The notes beneath the pieces are model-generated. The model saw nothing but the letters and a program-made list of their open reading frames with translations. It was not told the origin of the DNA and made no database searches. From Streptomyces sp. HUAS ZL42 (GTDB taxonomy: Bacteria; Actinomycetota; Actinomycetes; Streptomycetales; Streptomycetaceae), in assembly GCF_040782645.1 (NCBI RefSeq), contig NZ_CP160403.1:4871001-4935000 (forward strand): a stretch of DNA of 64,000 nt, given 5' to 3'. The stretch's first letter is position 1, and every line of letters begins with the position of its first letter. This document shows, piece by piece, positions 36,432-44,814 of the stretch. The position numbers and the translations under genes were made by a program.

Positions 36432-38822
36432 TCAACGGTCCACTCTCTCACCCGTGCCGGACGGGTCGGCGTTTTCCGCTGCGGTGTCCGGTGCCAGGTC
36501 ACTCTGCTGCTCCGGGTCGTCTGCCCCGGGCAACGCGCCCGACTCTTCCTTGAGACGGTCCTCGGTGCCCTCGGGGTTCTCCGCGGCGCCGCCTGTCTCG
36601 TCCGTCTCGTCGGATCCGCCCTCCGCGGCCTCCCGGGCCGCCGCGCGCTTGCGCTGGGTGTACATCCGGAATCCGGCGAGGACGAGCAGCAGCACACCGC
36701 CACCGATGACCAGCATGACGGTGGCCGTGATCTCGGTGACCTTCACGTCGAAGGTGACGGGCGCGCCGTACGCCTGGCCGTCCTCCGTGTACAGCTGGGC
36801 GACCACCGTCGCCCGGCCGTTGGCGTTGGCGGACGTGGTGAACTTCACTGTCTGGCTGTGCCCGCCGGAGACGGTCACCGGCTGGTCCGCGTAGTCGTGG
36901 CCGCCGATCTCGAGGCGGGTCGGATTCGTCGACCTGAGCCGCAGAACCAGGTGGCCGACGCCCTGCACCAGGTTGTTCTGGACGGTGACCGGGATCGTGG
37001 CGCTGCGGCCGGAAAGCTTCGTCTCGGACTTGTCGATCAGCTTGACCTGATCGGCGAGTTCGTCCAGATAGCCCTCCACGCTCTGGCGGAAGCTGCTTGC
37101 GTCGGTGGACCGGCCGCGCCACGACATCGACATCTCACGGTTGACGGCCCGCCCGAAGGGCGTCACCACCCGGGACTCGTCGGTGAGGATCACCCGGAAG
37201 TTGTCGAGCTTGTCCTGCGTGGTCGCCATCTGCTCGAAGGCCGACCGCGGCAGTTCCTTCTTGCGTAGCGAGGACGGGTACTTCGACGTCGAGGGGACCT
37301 TCGTGGTGGCTCCCGGGTCCGGCTTCGCCTTGGCGGCCGCCGTGAGGCCCTGGGACTGGGACCAGGTCCCGCCCTGGAGCGCGGTCAGCGCGTCGGCCAT
37401 CGCCTGCGCCTGGCTCCCGGTCGGCATGCGTTGCGGGGCGACCACGATGCTGCGCTGCTTGTTCGTCTGCAGGTTCAGCGCCAGGCTCTGGGCGAGGAAC
37501 TGCTGCACCGCGAGCGTGGACGTGGACGCCTTCGTCAGATCGCCCTGGAACACCGTCGACAGCCGCTTGTCCGCGACCACCGCCGTCGTACCGCCGCCGA
37601 TGGGGCGGGCCGCGGAGGGCGTGTACGTCAGCCCGCCGGTCTCCTGCAGGCTGTCGTTGCGCGCAATCACCTTGTCGGCGCCGGCCGAGGTGGCGACCTT
37701 GACGATCGACGGGTCGACTGCGCCCTCCACAGGCCAGGTGAAGTCGGTGCTCGGGGTCACGTGGAGCACCGTCTCCACCGTGGTGGCGGCGACATCGGTC
37801 GCTGCCTTGAGCTGACTCAGCGAGCCGGCGACGGTGGTGCCGTTGTGGGCAAGGGAGGCCAGGTCCGGATCGGCGAAGGGCAGGGCGACGACCTCTCTGT
37901 CCGCCACCGCGTCCTGGAGTTCGGCGAGCCACCGCTTGGCGACCGCCTGGTCGGTGCCCGCCGTGGTGGTTTCGCCCTCGCCCCGGACGCGATAGCCGTC
38001 CGTCATCGCGTCGACGGACGCCAGCAGGTCCGGGTCGATCACCCATGTGACGTCGAGGTTCCTGCCCAGCGACACCATCTGGTCGAGGCGACCGCCCGGG
38101 GAGATCTCCTCGGCGAGGTCGTCGTTGAGGAAGACCGGTGTCTGCTGTTCGTTCGAACCGGTCTCGGCCGTCATATGGACAGTGGAGACCAGCGGCCACA
38201 GGAACGTCGTCCTCGTCCTCGTATCCGCGGCGTCCGGCTGCCACGGCAGGAAGGTCCGCTGGAAGCCCAGCACCTGCTCCCACGGCTGCGCGGACGTCTC
38301 GCCGGAGAGCGAGACACCGAGCGGGTACACCCCGTCCTTTCCGAGGTCCAGCTCGTCGACCGGTACGGAGATGCTGAACGGCTCCGCGACGCCAGGAGTG
38401 AGCTTGGAGAACTCCTGGACGTACTTGCCGCCGACCTCGGAGCCGTCGGTACCCGACTCGTAGTCGGTGCGCTCGGCGGTGGTGTCGATCGCCGAACGTG
38501 TGGTCAGGGCGGAGCCGACGCGCAGGCCGACATGGGCGTCGGTCACCGTCTGCTTGCCCTTGTTCGTCACCGTGCCGGAGACAGTCAGGGTGCCCCCCTC
38601 GGTGGGGACGCTCGGGGTGAGCGAGTCGAGGGCGACGGCTACCGTGCTCGATCCGGAGGCGGTCCGCGCGGAGTCCTCGCCCGCGGCCTGCGCGGACGTG
38701 GCGGCGGGCAGCTGGAGCAGACCGGCCAGCAGGGGCGCAGCGGCGAGCAGTGCGCCGGTGCGCCGAAGCCACCGGCGGGCAGGTGAGGGACTCATCCCCT
38801 GGAAGTCTGCCGCCTCGGCCAC
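36432..38822 (-). CDS. DUF6049 family secreted membrane protein
   Basis: Large surface protein (796 aa) conserved next to murJ in actinobacteria; function unknown, presumably in the cell envelope. A signal peptide (WLRRTGALLAAAPLLAGLLQLPAATSAQA) is followed by a long outer domain with Ig-like beta parts at about 50-200 and 640-700, one membrane segment near residue 712 (EITATVMLVIGGGVLLLVLAGF) and an acidic cytoplasmic tail. It may start at GTG 38822 or at ATG 38795 (MSPSPARRW). It ends 44 bases before murJ, so they are probably co-transcribed. Confidence 0.85.
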   Translation of the reverse strand: MAEAADFQGMSPSPARRWLRRTGALLAAAPLLAGLLQLPAATSAQAAGEDSARTASGSSTVAVALDSLTPSVPTEGGTLTVSGTVTNKGKQTVTDAHVGLRVGSALTTRSAIDTTAERTDYESGTDGSEVGGKYVQEFSKLTPGVAEPFSISVPVDELDLGKDGVYPLGVSLSGETSAQPWEQVLGFQRTFLPWQPDAADTRTRTTFLWPLVSTVHMTAETGSNEQQTPVFLNDDLAEEISPGGRLDQMVSLGRNLDVTWVIDPDLLASVDAMTDGYRVRGEGETTTAGTDQAVAKRWLAELQDAVADREVVALPFADPDLASLAHNGTTVAGSLSQLKAATDVAATTVETVLHVTPSTDFTWPVEGAVDPSIVKVATSAGADKVIARNDSLQETGGLTYTPSAARPIGGGTTAVVADKRLSTVFQGDLTKASTSTLAVQQFLAQSLALNLQTNKQRSIVVAPQRMPTGSQAQAMADALTALQGGTWSQSQGLTAAAKAKPDPGATTKVPSTSKYPSSLRKKELPRSAFEQMATTQDKLDNFRVILTDESRVVTPFGRAVNREMSMSWRGRSTDASSFRQSVEGYLDELADQVKLIDKSETKLSGRSATIPVTVQNNLVQGVGHLVLRLRSTNPTRLEIGGHDYADQPVTVSGGHSQTVKFTTSANANGRATVVAQLYTEDGQAYGAPVTFDVKVTEITATVMLVIGGGVLLLVLAGFRMYTQRKRAAAREAAEGGSDETDETGGAAENPEGTEDRLKEESGALPGADDPEQQSDLAPDTAAENADPSGTGERVDR

Positions 38823-39082
38823 GCGCTCGCCCGTCCCTCGTCGTCGTCAGTGGTCGTCGGAATGTGCGTCCACGCATGGTAACGATGCGCGCTGAGGGGA
38901 AGTGCCGCGGTCTCCTGGACAAGATCGGGGGACACCGTCGGGCCGCCCTGTATGTGCAGGTATGACGAGGAGCGATTCATACGTCGTCGTGAGTGCTGAT
39001 CTTGTGCGGCTGCCGACGGAGATGCCTGCCCGCGCGAAATCCAGGCGCTCGCGGCTTCGTGAGCCACGTACCCTCTTCTGTT

Positions 39083-40549
39083 GTGCCGAACGCCAACGAA
39101 GACAACCTCAGCGCCCTGAGCCAGGTGCAGCACCGCGCGGTGCGTGAACTGCTGCGGGTGGCCCCTGTCGCCGACGACCTGGCCCGCCGCTTTCAGGAGG
39201 CCGGGTTCTCACTCGCCCTGGTCGGCGGCTCGGTCCGGGACGCGCTGCTTGGCCGACTCGGCAACGACCTCGACTTCACGACCGACGCCCGCCCCGAGGA
39301 CGTCCTCAAGATCGTGCGTCCGTGGGCGGACTCGGTCTGGGAGGTCGGGATCGCCTTCGGCACGGTGGGGATGCAGAAGGACGCCCGCGTCGGAGACGCT
39401 GATCGACGCTTTCAGATCGAGGTGACCACCTACCGGTCAGAGGCGTACGACCGCTCCTCGCGCAAGCCCGAGGTGTCGTACGGCGACTCCATCGAGGAGG
39501 ACCTGGTCCGGCGTGACTTCACCGTCAACGCGATGGCCGTGGCACTTCCGGAGAAGGAGTTCATCGACCCGCACGGCGGTCTCGACGACCTCGCTGCGCG
39601 GGTGCTGCGTACGCCGGGGACTCCGGAGGAGTCCTTCTCGGACGACCCGCTGCGGATGATGCGGGCCGCCCGCTTCGCCGCACAGCTCGACTTCGAGGTG
39701 GCCCCCGAAGTCGTCACTGCCATGAAGGGGATGTCCGGCCGGATCGAGATCGTCTCGGCCGAGCGTGTCCGGGACGAACTGAACAAGCTGCTCCTGTCCG
39801 CGTACCCGCGCAAGGGCCTCTCGCTGCTCGTGGACACCGGGCTCGCGGATCATGTGCTGCCCGAGCTGCCCGCTCTGCGCCTGGAGAGCGACGAGCACCA
39901 CCGGCACAAGGACGTCTACGAGCACAGTCTGATCGTCCTGGAGCAGGCGATCGCACTGGAGGAGAACAGTCCCGACCTGACCCTTCGTATCGCCGCACTG
40001 CTCCACGACATCGGCAAGCCGCGCACGCGCCGCTTCGAGAAGGACGGCCGTGTCTCGTTCCACCACCACGAGGTGGTCGGGGCGAAGATGACCAAGAAGC
40101 GCATGACGGCCCTCAAGTACTCCAACGAGCTGGTGAAGGACGTCTCACGTCTGGTCGAGCTCCACCTGCGCTTCCACGGGTACGGCACCGGCGAGTGGAC
40201 GGACTCCGCGGTGCGCCGCTATGTCCGGGACGCCGGACCACTCCTCGAGCGGCTCCACAAGCTCACCCGCTCCGACTGCACGACCCGCAACAAGCGCAAG
40301 GCGGCCGCGCTGTCACGGGCGTACGACGGTCTTGAGGAGCGCATCGCTCAACTCAAGGAGCAGGAGGAGCTGGACTCGATCCGCCCCGACCTGGACGGCA
40401 ACCAGATCATGGAGATCCTGGGCGTCGGCCCCGGCCCCGTAGTCGGCCGCGCGTACAAGCATCTCCTGGAGCTGCGCCTGGAGCACGGACCGATGGAGCA
40501 CGACGCGGTCGTGGCAGCCCTCAAGGAGTGGTGGGCAGAGCAGAGCTGA
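39083..40549 (+). CDS. cca: CCA tRNA nucleotidyltransferase
   Basis: Class II nucleotidyltransferase (488 aa) that adds or repairs the 3' CCA of tRNAs. The nucleotidyltransferase motif reads LVGGSVRDALLGRLGNDLDFTTDA (residues about 37-60), followed by RRDFTVNAMAVAL and the ERVRDEL element. A C-terminal HD domain holds IAALLHDIGKP. The GTG start has no Shine-Dalgarno; a TACCCT 9 bases upstream could be the -10 of a leaderless transcript. It is needed at least for tRNA-Ala here, whose CCA is not encoded. In Mycobacterium the equivalent is PcnA beside murJ. Confidence 0.93.
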   Translation: MPNANEDNLSALSQVQHRAVRELLRVAPVADDLARRFQEAGFSLALVGGSVRDALLGRLGNDLDFTTDARPEDVLKIVRPWADSVWEVGIAFGTVGMQKDARVGDADRRFQIEVTTYRSEAYDRSSRKPEVSYGDSIEEDLVRRDFTVNAMAVALPEKEFIDPHGGLDDLAARVLRTPGTPEESFSDDPLRMMRAARFAAQLDFEVAPEVVTAMKGMSGRIEIVSAERVRDELNKLLLSAYPRKGLSLLVDTGLADHVLPELPALRLESDEHHRHKDVYEHSLIVLEQAIALEENSPDLTLRIAALLHDIGKPRTRRFEKDGRVSFHHHEVVGAKMTKKRMTALKYSNELVKDVSRLVELHLRFHGYGTGEWTDSAVRRYVRDAGPLLERLHKLTRSDCTTRNKRKAAALSRAYDGLEERIAQLKEQEELDSIRPDLDGNQIMEILGVGPGPVVGRAYKHLLELRLEHGPMEHDAVVAALKEWWAEQS

Positions 40550-40559
40550 ATCCGTGAAA

Positions 40560-40591
40560 CGGGGTCATGTTTCACGTGAAACATGACCCCG
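40560..40591. terminator. Perfect 32-bp palindrome with parS at its centre
   Basis: Arms 40560-40575 and 40576-40591 are exact reverse complements, with the 14-bp parS at 40569-40582 in the middle. It lies 10 bases past the cca stop, so the RNA form would act as a hairpin terminator while the DNA form is a ParB site. Confidence 0.7.
40569..40582. promoter_or_regulatory. parS site
   Basis: Perfect 14-bp site at the centre of a larger palindrome just after cca. Confidence 0.95.
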
Positions 40592-40613
40592 AAGCGCGGA
40601 GGGTGCGCTCCCA

Positions 40614-40665
40614 GAACATGCGGAGGGGCGGTGTTTCACGTGAAACACCGCCCCTCCGCATGTTC
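40614..40665. terminator. Perfect 52-bp palindrome with parS at its centre
   Basis: Arms 40614-40639 and 40640-40665 are exact reverse complements without spacer. The parS lies at 40633-40646. The palindrome ends 3 bases before the stop of the minus-strand LppU/SCO3897-like gene, so it suits a shared terminator for that gene and cca. Confidence 0.75.
40633..40646. promoter_or_regulatory. parS site
   Basis: Perfect 14-bp site at the centre of the 52-bp palindrome, 64 bases from the previous parS (centre to centre). Confidence 0.95.
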
Positions 40666-40668
40666 GCC

Positions 40669-41187
40669 CTACTTCGAGTAGTCCTTCAGGCAGAGCAGGA
40701 AGTCGCTGCCGTCACCCGACTCGGTGTACGAGTACTGGAAGTCCTTGGCCTTCTCCGCGCACTTGCTCTCGGCCGTAAGAGCGGAGTACGAACCCTCGAT
40801 CTTGGCCAGCACCACGTACTGCGCCTTCGAGGACTTGCAGTCGACGACCTCGAGGTCCGGGTTGTTGTCGTCGCTGTTGCCACGGTGCATGCAGTCGCCG
40901 ACCTTCGCCGTGTTGGCGTCGTCCCGGCTGGCTATGTAACCGCCGATGGCCACACCGATGACCGCGATGACAATGACGATGTTCTTGATCGTCTTGAAGC
41001 CCAGCTTGCGGCGGGGCTGCTCCGGCGGGACCGGCGCGTACGGAGCGGCACCCTGGGGCGGAAAGCCGGGCTGGCCGGGCTGCTGGGGGTAGCCGCCCTG
41101 GGGCGGGTACGGGGCCTGGCCCTGGGGCTGGCCGTAAGGCTGCTGGCCCTGAGCGAACGGGTTGCCCTGGGGCGGCGGAGTGGTCAC
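40669..41187 (-). CDS. LppU/SCO3897 family membrane protein
   Basis: Unknown function (172 aa). The N-terminal 60 residues are Pro/Gly/Gln-rich (PPQGNPFAQGQQPYGQP...), followed by a membrane segment at about 66-86 (IKNIVIVIAVIGVAIGGYIAS) and an outer domain with four cysteines (GDCMHRG, VVDCKSS, SKCAEK, LLCLKDY) that likely form two disulfides. I recognise the domain as the LppU/SCO3897 family. The GTG start has GGGGGA upstream. It converges with cca, and the parS palindromes lie between them. Confidence 0.8.
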   Translation of the reverse strand: MTTPPPQGNPFAQGQQPYGQPQGQAPYPPQGGYPQQPGQPGFPPQGAAPYAPVPPEQPRRKLGFKTIKNIVIVIAVIGVAIGGYIASRDDANTAKVGDCMHRGNSDDNNPDLEVVDCKSSKAQYVVLAKIEGSYSALTAESKCAEKAKDFQYSYTESGDGSDFLLCLKDYSK

Positions 41188-41303
41188 TTGGGGATCCCCC
41201 TAGAAACGTGGGTGCGCGGGGCGCGAGATAAGACGCACGTAAGTTACCGGCCGCCACCGACAACGCTGAAGTTCGGGGGGAGTCTGTGGCATTGATGTGA
41301 CAC

Positions 41304-42566
41304 TTATCGGCGCTCAAATCGGGACATAGTCATAGCAACTGCCGCGTAGATAACGGCGACTGTGACCACCAGCGGCGTTGAGCGGCCGTCCGGCGGCAGC
41401 ATGAGGGCGGCCACAGCGGCGGCTCCGACGAAGGCGACGTTGAACAGCACGTCGTAGACGGAGAAGATCCGGCCGCGGAAGCCGTCCTCCACGGAGGACT
41501 GGACGATGGTGTCCGTGGCGATCTTCGCACCTTGCGTGGTGAGCCCCAGGACGAAGGTCGCAACCAGCATGGGAGCGGTGGCGAACGGGAGCCCCAGCGA
41601 GGGCTCGAGGACTGCTGCGGCCGCGGCGCACACGACGATCCAGTGGCCGGGGCCGAGCCGCCCCGCGAACCACGGTGTCACCACGGCGGCCGCGAAGAAG
41701 CCGGCGGCGGAGACCCCCAACGCCAGTCCCAGCAGGGCGAGTCCGTCATCGGTGGTCGAGGAGAAGGTGTACCGGCAGAGCATCAGCAGCATGACCAGCA
41801 GGGCGCCGTAGCAGAACCGCATCAGCGTCATCGTGACGAGCGCCCAGGCGGCCTCCCGGCGCGCGGGCGCCGCGAGATGGCGTACCCCCGCCACCAGGTC
41901 GCGTACGGTTCCGGAGAGCGCCGCTGCCAGCCGTGGTTGCACCAACTCGCGTTCGGGCCCCAGCAGTTCCCGCGACATGCTCAGCGACGCCAGTGCCGCG
42001 CAGAGGTACAGGGCGGCGCCCAGGAGCACCACGGCGGCGTCGGAGTCCGCCACCACCAGTCGTACGACGAAGGCGAGACCGCCGCCCGCGGCCGCGGCGA
42101 GTGTGCCGGCGGTCGGGGACAGCGAGTTGGCGATCACGAGGCGCTCGGTGTCGACCACGCGCGGCAGGGCGGCGGAAAGACCGGACAGGACGAAGCGGTT
42201 GACGGCCGTGACGCACAAGGCGGAGGCGTAGAACAGCCAGTCCGGGACGTTGCTGATCATCAGGACGGCCGTCCCCGAGGCCAGCAGGGCGCGCAGCAGG
42301 CTGCCGTACAGGAGGACCTGACGGCGGCGCCAGCGGTCCAGCAGAACGCCGGAGAAAGGACCCACCAGCGAGTACGGGAGCAGCAGCACCGCCATCGCGG
42401 AGGCGACCGCGGCGGCCGAGGTCTCCTTCTCCGGGGAGAAGACGACGTACGTGGCGAGCGCGACCTGGTAGACGCCGTCGGCGCCCTGCGAGAGAAGTCG
42501 TACGGAGAGCAGACGTCGAAAGTCCCGGAAGCGCAGGAGGACCCGCAGATCGCGTACGACGGACAT
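41304..42566 (-). CDS. MFS transporter
   Basis: Major facilitator superfamily exporter-like protein (420 aa) with about 12 membrane segments in two halves. After the basic N-terminus (VVRDLRVLLRFRDFRRLL) come SQGADGVYQVALATYVVF and the motif-A-like loop GPFSGVLLDRWRRRQVLL. The second half starts near residue 215 after the charged loop RHLAAPARREAAW. Substrate cannot be told. ATG 42566 starts the conserved protein; a longer frame only reads the terminator. It lies downstream of the ino1 terminator, so it is likely transcribed from its own promoter. Confidence 0.88.
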   Translation of the reverse strand: MSVVRDLRVLLRFRDFRRLLSVRLLSQGADGVYQVALATYVVFSPEKETSAAAVASAMAVLLLPYSLVGPFSGVLLDRWRRRQVLLYGSLLRALLASGTAVLMISNVPDWLFYASALCVTAVNRFVLSGLSAALPRVVDTERLVIANSLSPTAGTLAAAAGGGLAFVVRLVVADSDAAVVLLGAALYLCAALASLSMSRELLGPERELVQPRLAAALSGTVRDLVAGVRHLAAPARREAAWALVTMTLMRFCYGALLVMLLMLCRYTFSSTTDDGLALLGLALGVSAAGFFAAAVVTPWFAGRLGPGHWIVVCAAAAAVLEPSLGLPFATAPMLVATFVLGLTTQGAKIATDTIVQSSVEDGFRGRIFSVYDVLFNVAFVGAAAVAALMLPPDGRSTPLVVTVAVIYAAVAMTMSRFERR

Positions 42567-42587
42567 GGGGCACAGCCTCACATACGG

Positions 42588-42621
42588 GAGGGTCCCCGGG
42601 TCGTACGACCCGGGGACCCTC
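42588..42621. terminator. ino1 terminator, perfect palindrome
   Basis: Arms 42588-42604 and 42605-42621 are exact reverse complements (17 bp, centre TCGT/ACGA). It lies 30 bases past the ino1 stop and just upstream of the MFS gene. Confidence 0.8.
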
Positions 42622-42651
42622 ACAGCCCTGGCAGGAGCAGTGTGTGTCGAG

Positions 42652-43734
42652 CTATCGCTCGACCTCCCCGTTGATGAACTTCTCGACGTTCTCGCGGGCC
42701 TCGTCGTCGAAGTACTGGACCGGCGGGGACTTCATGAAGTAGCTGGACGCCGACAGGATCGGACCGCCGATGCCGCGGTCCTTGGCGATCTTCGCGGCGC
42801 GCAGGGCGTCGATGATGACGCCGGCGGAGTTCGGGGAGTCCCAGACCTCGAGCTTGTACTCCAGGTTCAGCGGGACGTCACCGAAGGCGCGGCCCTCGAG
42901 GCGGACGTACGCCCACTTGCGGTCGTCGAGCCAGGCGACGTAGTCGGAGGGGCCGATGTGGACGTTCTTCTCGCCGAGGTCCCGGTCGGGGATCTGGGAG
43001 GTGACGGCCTGCGTCTTGGAGATCTTCTTGGACTCCAGGCGGTCGCGCTCGAGCATGTTCTTGAAGTCCATGTTGCCGCCGACGTTCAGCTGCATCGTGC
43101 GGTCCAGGATGACGCCGCGGTCCTCGAACAGCTTCGCCATGACGCGGTGCGTGATGGTGGCGCCGACCTGCGACTTGATGTCGTCACCGACGATCGGCAC
43201 GCCGGCCTCGGTGAACTTGTCCGCCCACGCCTTGGTGCCTGCGATGAAGACCGGAAGGGCGTTGACGAAGGCGACCTTGGCGTCGATGGCGCACTGGGCG
43301 TAGAACTTCGCCGCGTCCTCGGAGCCCACGGGCAGATAGCAGACCAGGACGTCGACCTGCTTGTCCTTGAGGACCTGGACGACGTCGACCGGCTCCTCCG
43401 CGGACTCCTCGATGGTCTGGCGGTAGTACTTGCCGAGGCCGTCGAGGGTGTGGCCGCGCTGGACGGTCACGCCCGTGCTGGGCACGTCGCAGATCTTGAT
43501 CGTGTTGTTCTCTGAGGCGCCGATGGCGTCCGCGAGGTCGAGGCCGACCTTCTTCGCGTCGACATCGAAGGCGGCGACGAACTCGACGTCACGGACGTGG
43601 TAGTCACCGAACTGCACGTGCATCAGGCCGGGGACCTTGGACGCCGGGTCGGCGTCCTTGTAGTACTCGACTCCCTGCACCAGCGACGCGGCGCAGTTGC
43701 CCACGCCGACGATGGCTACGCGAACCGAACCCAT
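42652..43734 (-). CDS. ino1: Inositol-3-phosphate synthase
   Basis: Converts glucose 6-phosphate to inositol 3-phosphate with NAD (360 aa), the first step to phosphatidylinositol and to mycothiol, the main thiol of Streptomyces. NAD site [13 protein letters not shown] near residues 9-21; conserved [33 protein letters not shown] and GGNMDFKNM. It belongs to the short actinobacterial class. ATG 43734 has GGGAGC upstream. It lies 44 bases after the PadR gene, which probably controls it. Confidence 0.95.
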   Translation of the reverse strand: MGSVRVAIVGVGNCAASLVQGVEYYKDADPASKVPGLMHVQFGDYHVRDVEFVAAFDVDAKKVGLDLADAIGASENNTIKICDVPSTGVTVQRGHTLDGLGKYYRQTIEESAEEPVDVVQVLKDKQVDVLVCYLPVGSEDAAKFYAQCAIDAKVAFVNALPVFIAGTKAWADKFTEAGVPIVGDDIKSQVGATITHRVMAKLFEDRGVILDRTMQLNVGGNMDFKNMLERDRLESKKISKTQAVTSQIPDRDLGEKNVHIGPSDYVAWLDDRKWAYVRLEGRAFGDVPLNLEYKLEVWDSPNSAGVIIDALRAAKIAKDRGIGGPILSASSYFMKSPPVQYFDDEARENVEKFINGEVER

Positions 43735-43778
43735 TCCGGTTGCTCCCTGTGTGTACGAGTGAGGCCCTGAGTGGGCTC

Positions 43779-44462
43779 TCACGTGGCGGTGTCGTCGGGC
43801 GTATCCGGCCGGGGGGTGTCCCCGGACCGGGGCAGGCCGCCCGGCGCTCCAGATGTGGTGTCCTGCTGAGCGGACCCCCCGGAGGCGGAACCCTTGAGGT
43901 CCCGTCCGGCCCGCTCGCTCTCGATGAGCTCGTTCAGCCAGCGCACTTCGCGCTCCACGGACTCCATCCCGTGGCGCTGGAGCTCAAGCGTGTAGTCGTC
44001 GAGGCGCTCCCGGGTGCGGGCCAAGGAGGCTCGCATCTTCTCCAGGCGCTCCTCCAGCCGGCTGCGGCGGCCCTCGAGCACGCGCATGCGTACGTCACGC
44101 GACGTCTGCCCGAAGAAGGCGAAGCGGGCGGCGAAGTGCTCATCCTCGTACGCATCGGGGCCGGTCTGTGAGAGCAGCTCCTCGAAGTGCTCCTTACCCT
44201 CCGCCGTCAACCGGTAGACGATCTTGGCGCGACGCCCGGTCAGAGGAGCGGCGAGGGCGTCCTCGGGTTCCTGCCCCGGCTCTTCGATCAACCAGCCGTT
44301 GGCGACCAGCGTCTTGAGGCACGGGTAGAGCGTCCCGTAGCTGAACGCACGGAACACACCCAGTGACGTATTGAGTCGTTTGCGCAGCTCATAGCCGTGC
44401 ATCGGGGATTCGCGGAGCAGGCCGAGGACGGCGAACTCAAGGATCCCGGAACGACGGCTCAT
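43779..44462 (-). CDS. PadR family transcriptional regulator
   Basis: Winged-helix repressor (227 aa). The PadR domain covers residues 1-95: [46 protein letters not shown] and [22 protein letters not shown]. The C-terminal part is a coiled-coil dimer region ([28 protein letters not shown]...) and then a low-complexity tail. A perfect inverted repeat with PadR-like ATGTAT/ATACAT lies 30 bases before the start, so it is likely autoregulated together with ino1. The ligand is unknown. Confidence 0.9.
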   Translation of the reverse strand: MSRRSGILEFAVLGLLRESPMHGYELRKRLNTSLGVFRAFSYGTLYPCLKTLVANGWLIEEPGQEPEDALAAPLTGRRAKIVYRLTAEGKEHFEELLSQTGPDAYEDEHFAARFAFFGQTSRDVRMRVLEGRRSRLEERLEKMRASLARTRERLDDYTLELQRHGMESVEREVRWLNELIESERAGRDLKGSASGGSAQQDTTSGAPGGLPRSGDTPRPDTPDDTAT

Positions 44463-44814
44463 CCTCGCGCCTCCTCGTCTTTATCTCGCGCTGATGTATC
44501 GACTCGATACATCAAGACGATAGAACGGCCTTCCGGATGCGACAAGAGGGGGGACGGTGAACGGGATCACATCACCGAATCGTCGGAAGCAAGTTGCACG
44601 ATTTGGAGTGACCTTCGGGCCTCGGGGGTTTTGCCAGTGCGTAGTCTGTGCGCCATGCACACCACCGGGAGCCACGTGACGTATGGGGATGTCATCGTTC
44701 TCGGTGCAGTACGGGTGAATGCGGGACCGACCGCATCCGTACTTCGGGGGGACCGGAAACCAGCCGTCGTCTCCAGGCGCGCAAGGGCGCGCCTGCCCGA
44801 GGAGTAATCGTTCG
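44463..44814. other. PadR / PBP divergent intergenic region
   Basis: This 352-base region holds the PadR operator near its left end, and a hairpin (CAGGCGCGC/GCGCGCCTG, 44774-44795) about 20 bases before the penicillin-binding protein start. It carries the divergent promoters. I find no further gene. Confidence 0.5.
44492..44514. promoter_or_regulatory. PadR operator-like inverted repeat
   Basis: Two 11-bp arms (TGATGTATCGA and TCGATACATCA) form a perfect inverted repeat around one C. They contain ATGTAT and ATACAT 7 bases apart, close to the PadR consensus. Lies 30 bases before the PadR gene start. Confidence 0.75.

Noticed and set aside
38823..39082. A NUDIX hydrolase gene between DUF6049 and cca, as in Mycobacterium
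   Set aside because: The gap is only 260 bases and none of its frames shows the NUDIX box.
44774..44795. A riboswitch or attenuator in the PBP leader
   Set aside because: There is only a single short hairpin before the ribosome site; no conserved riboswitch core that I know could be matched.
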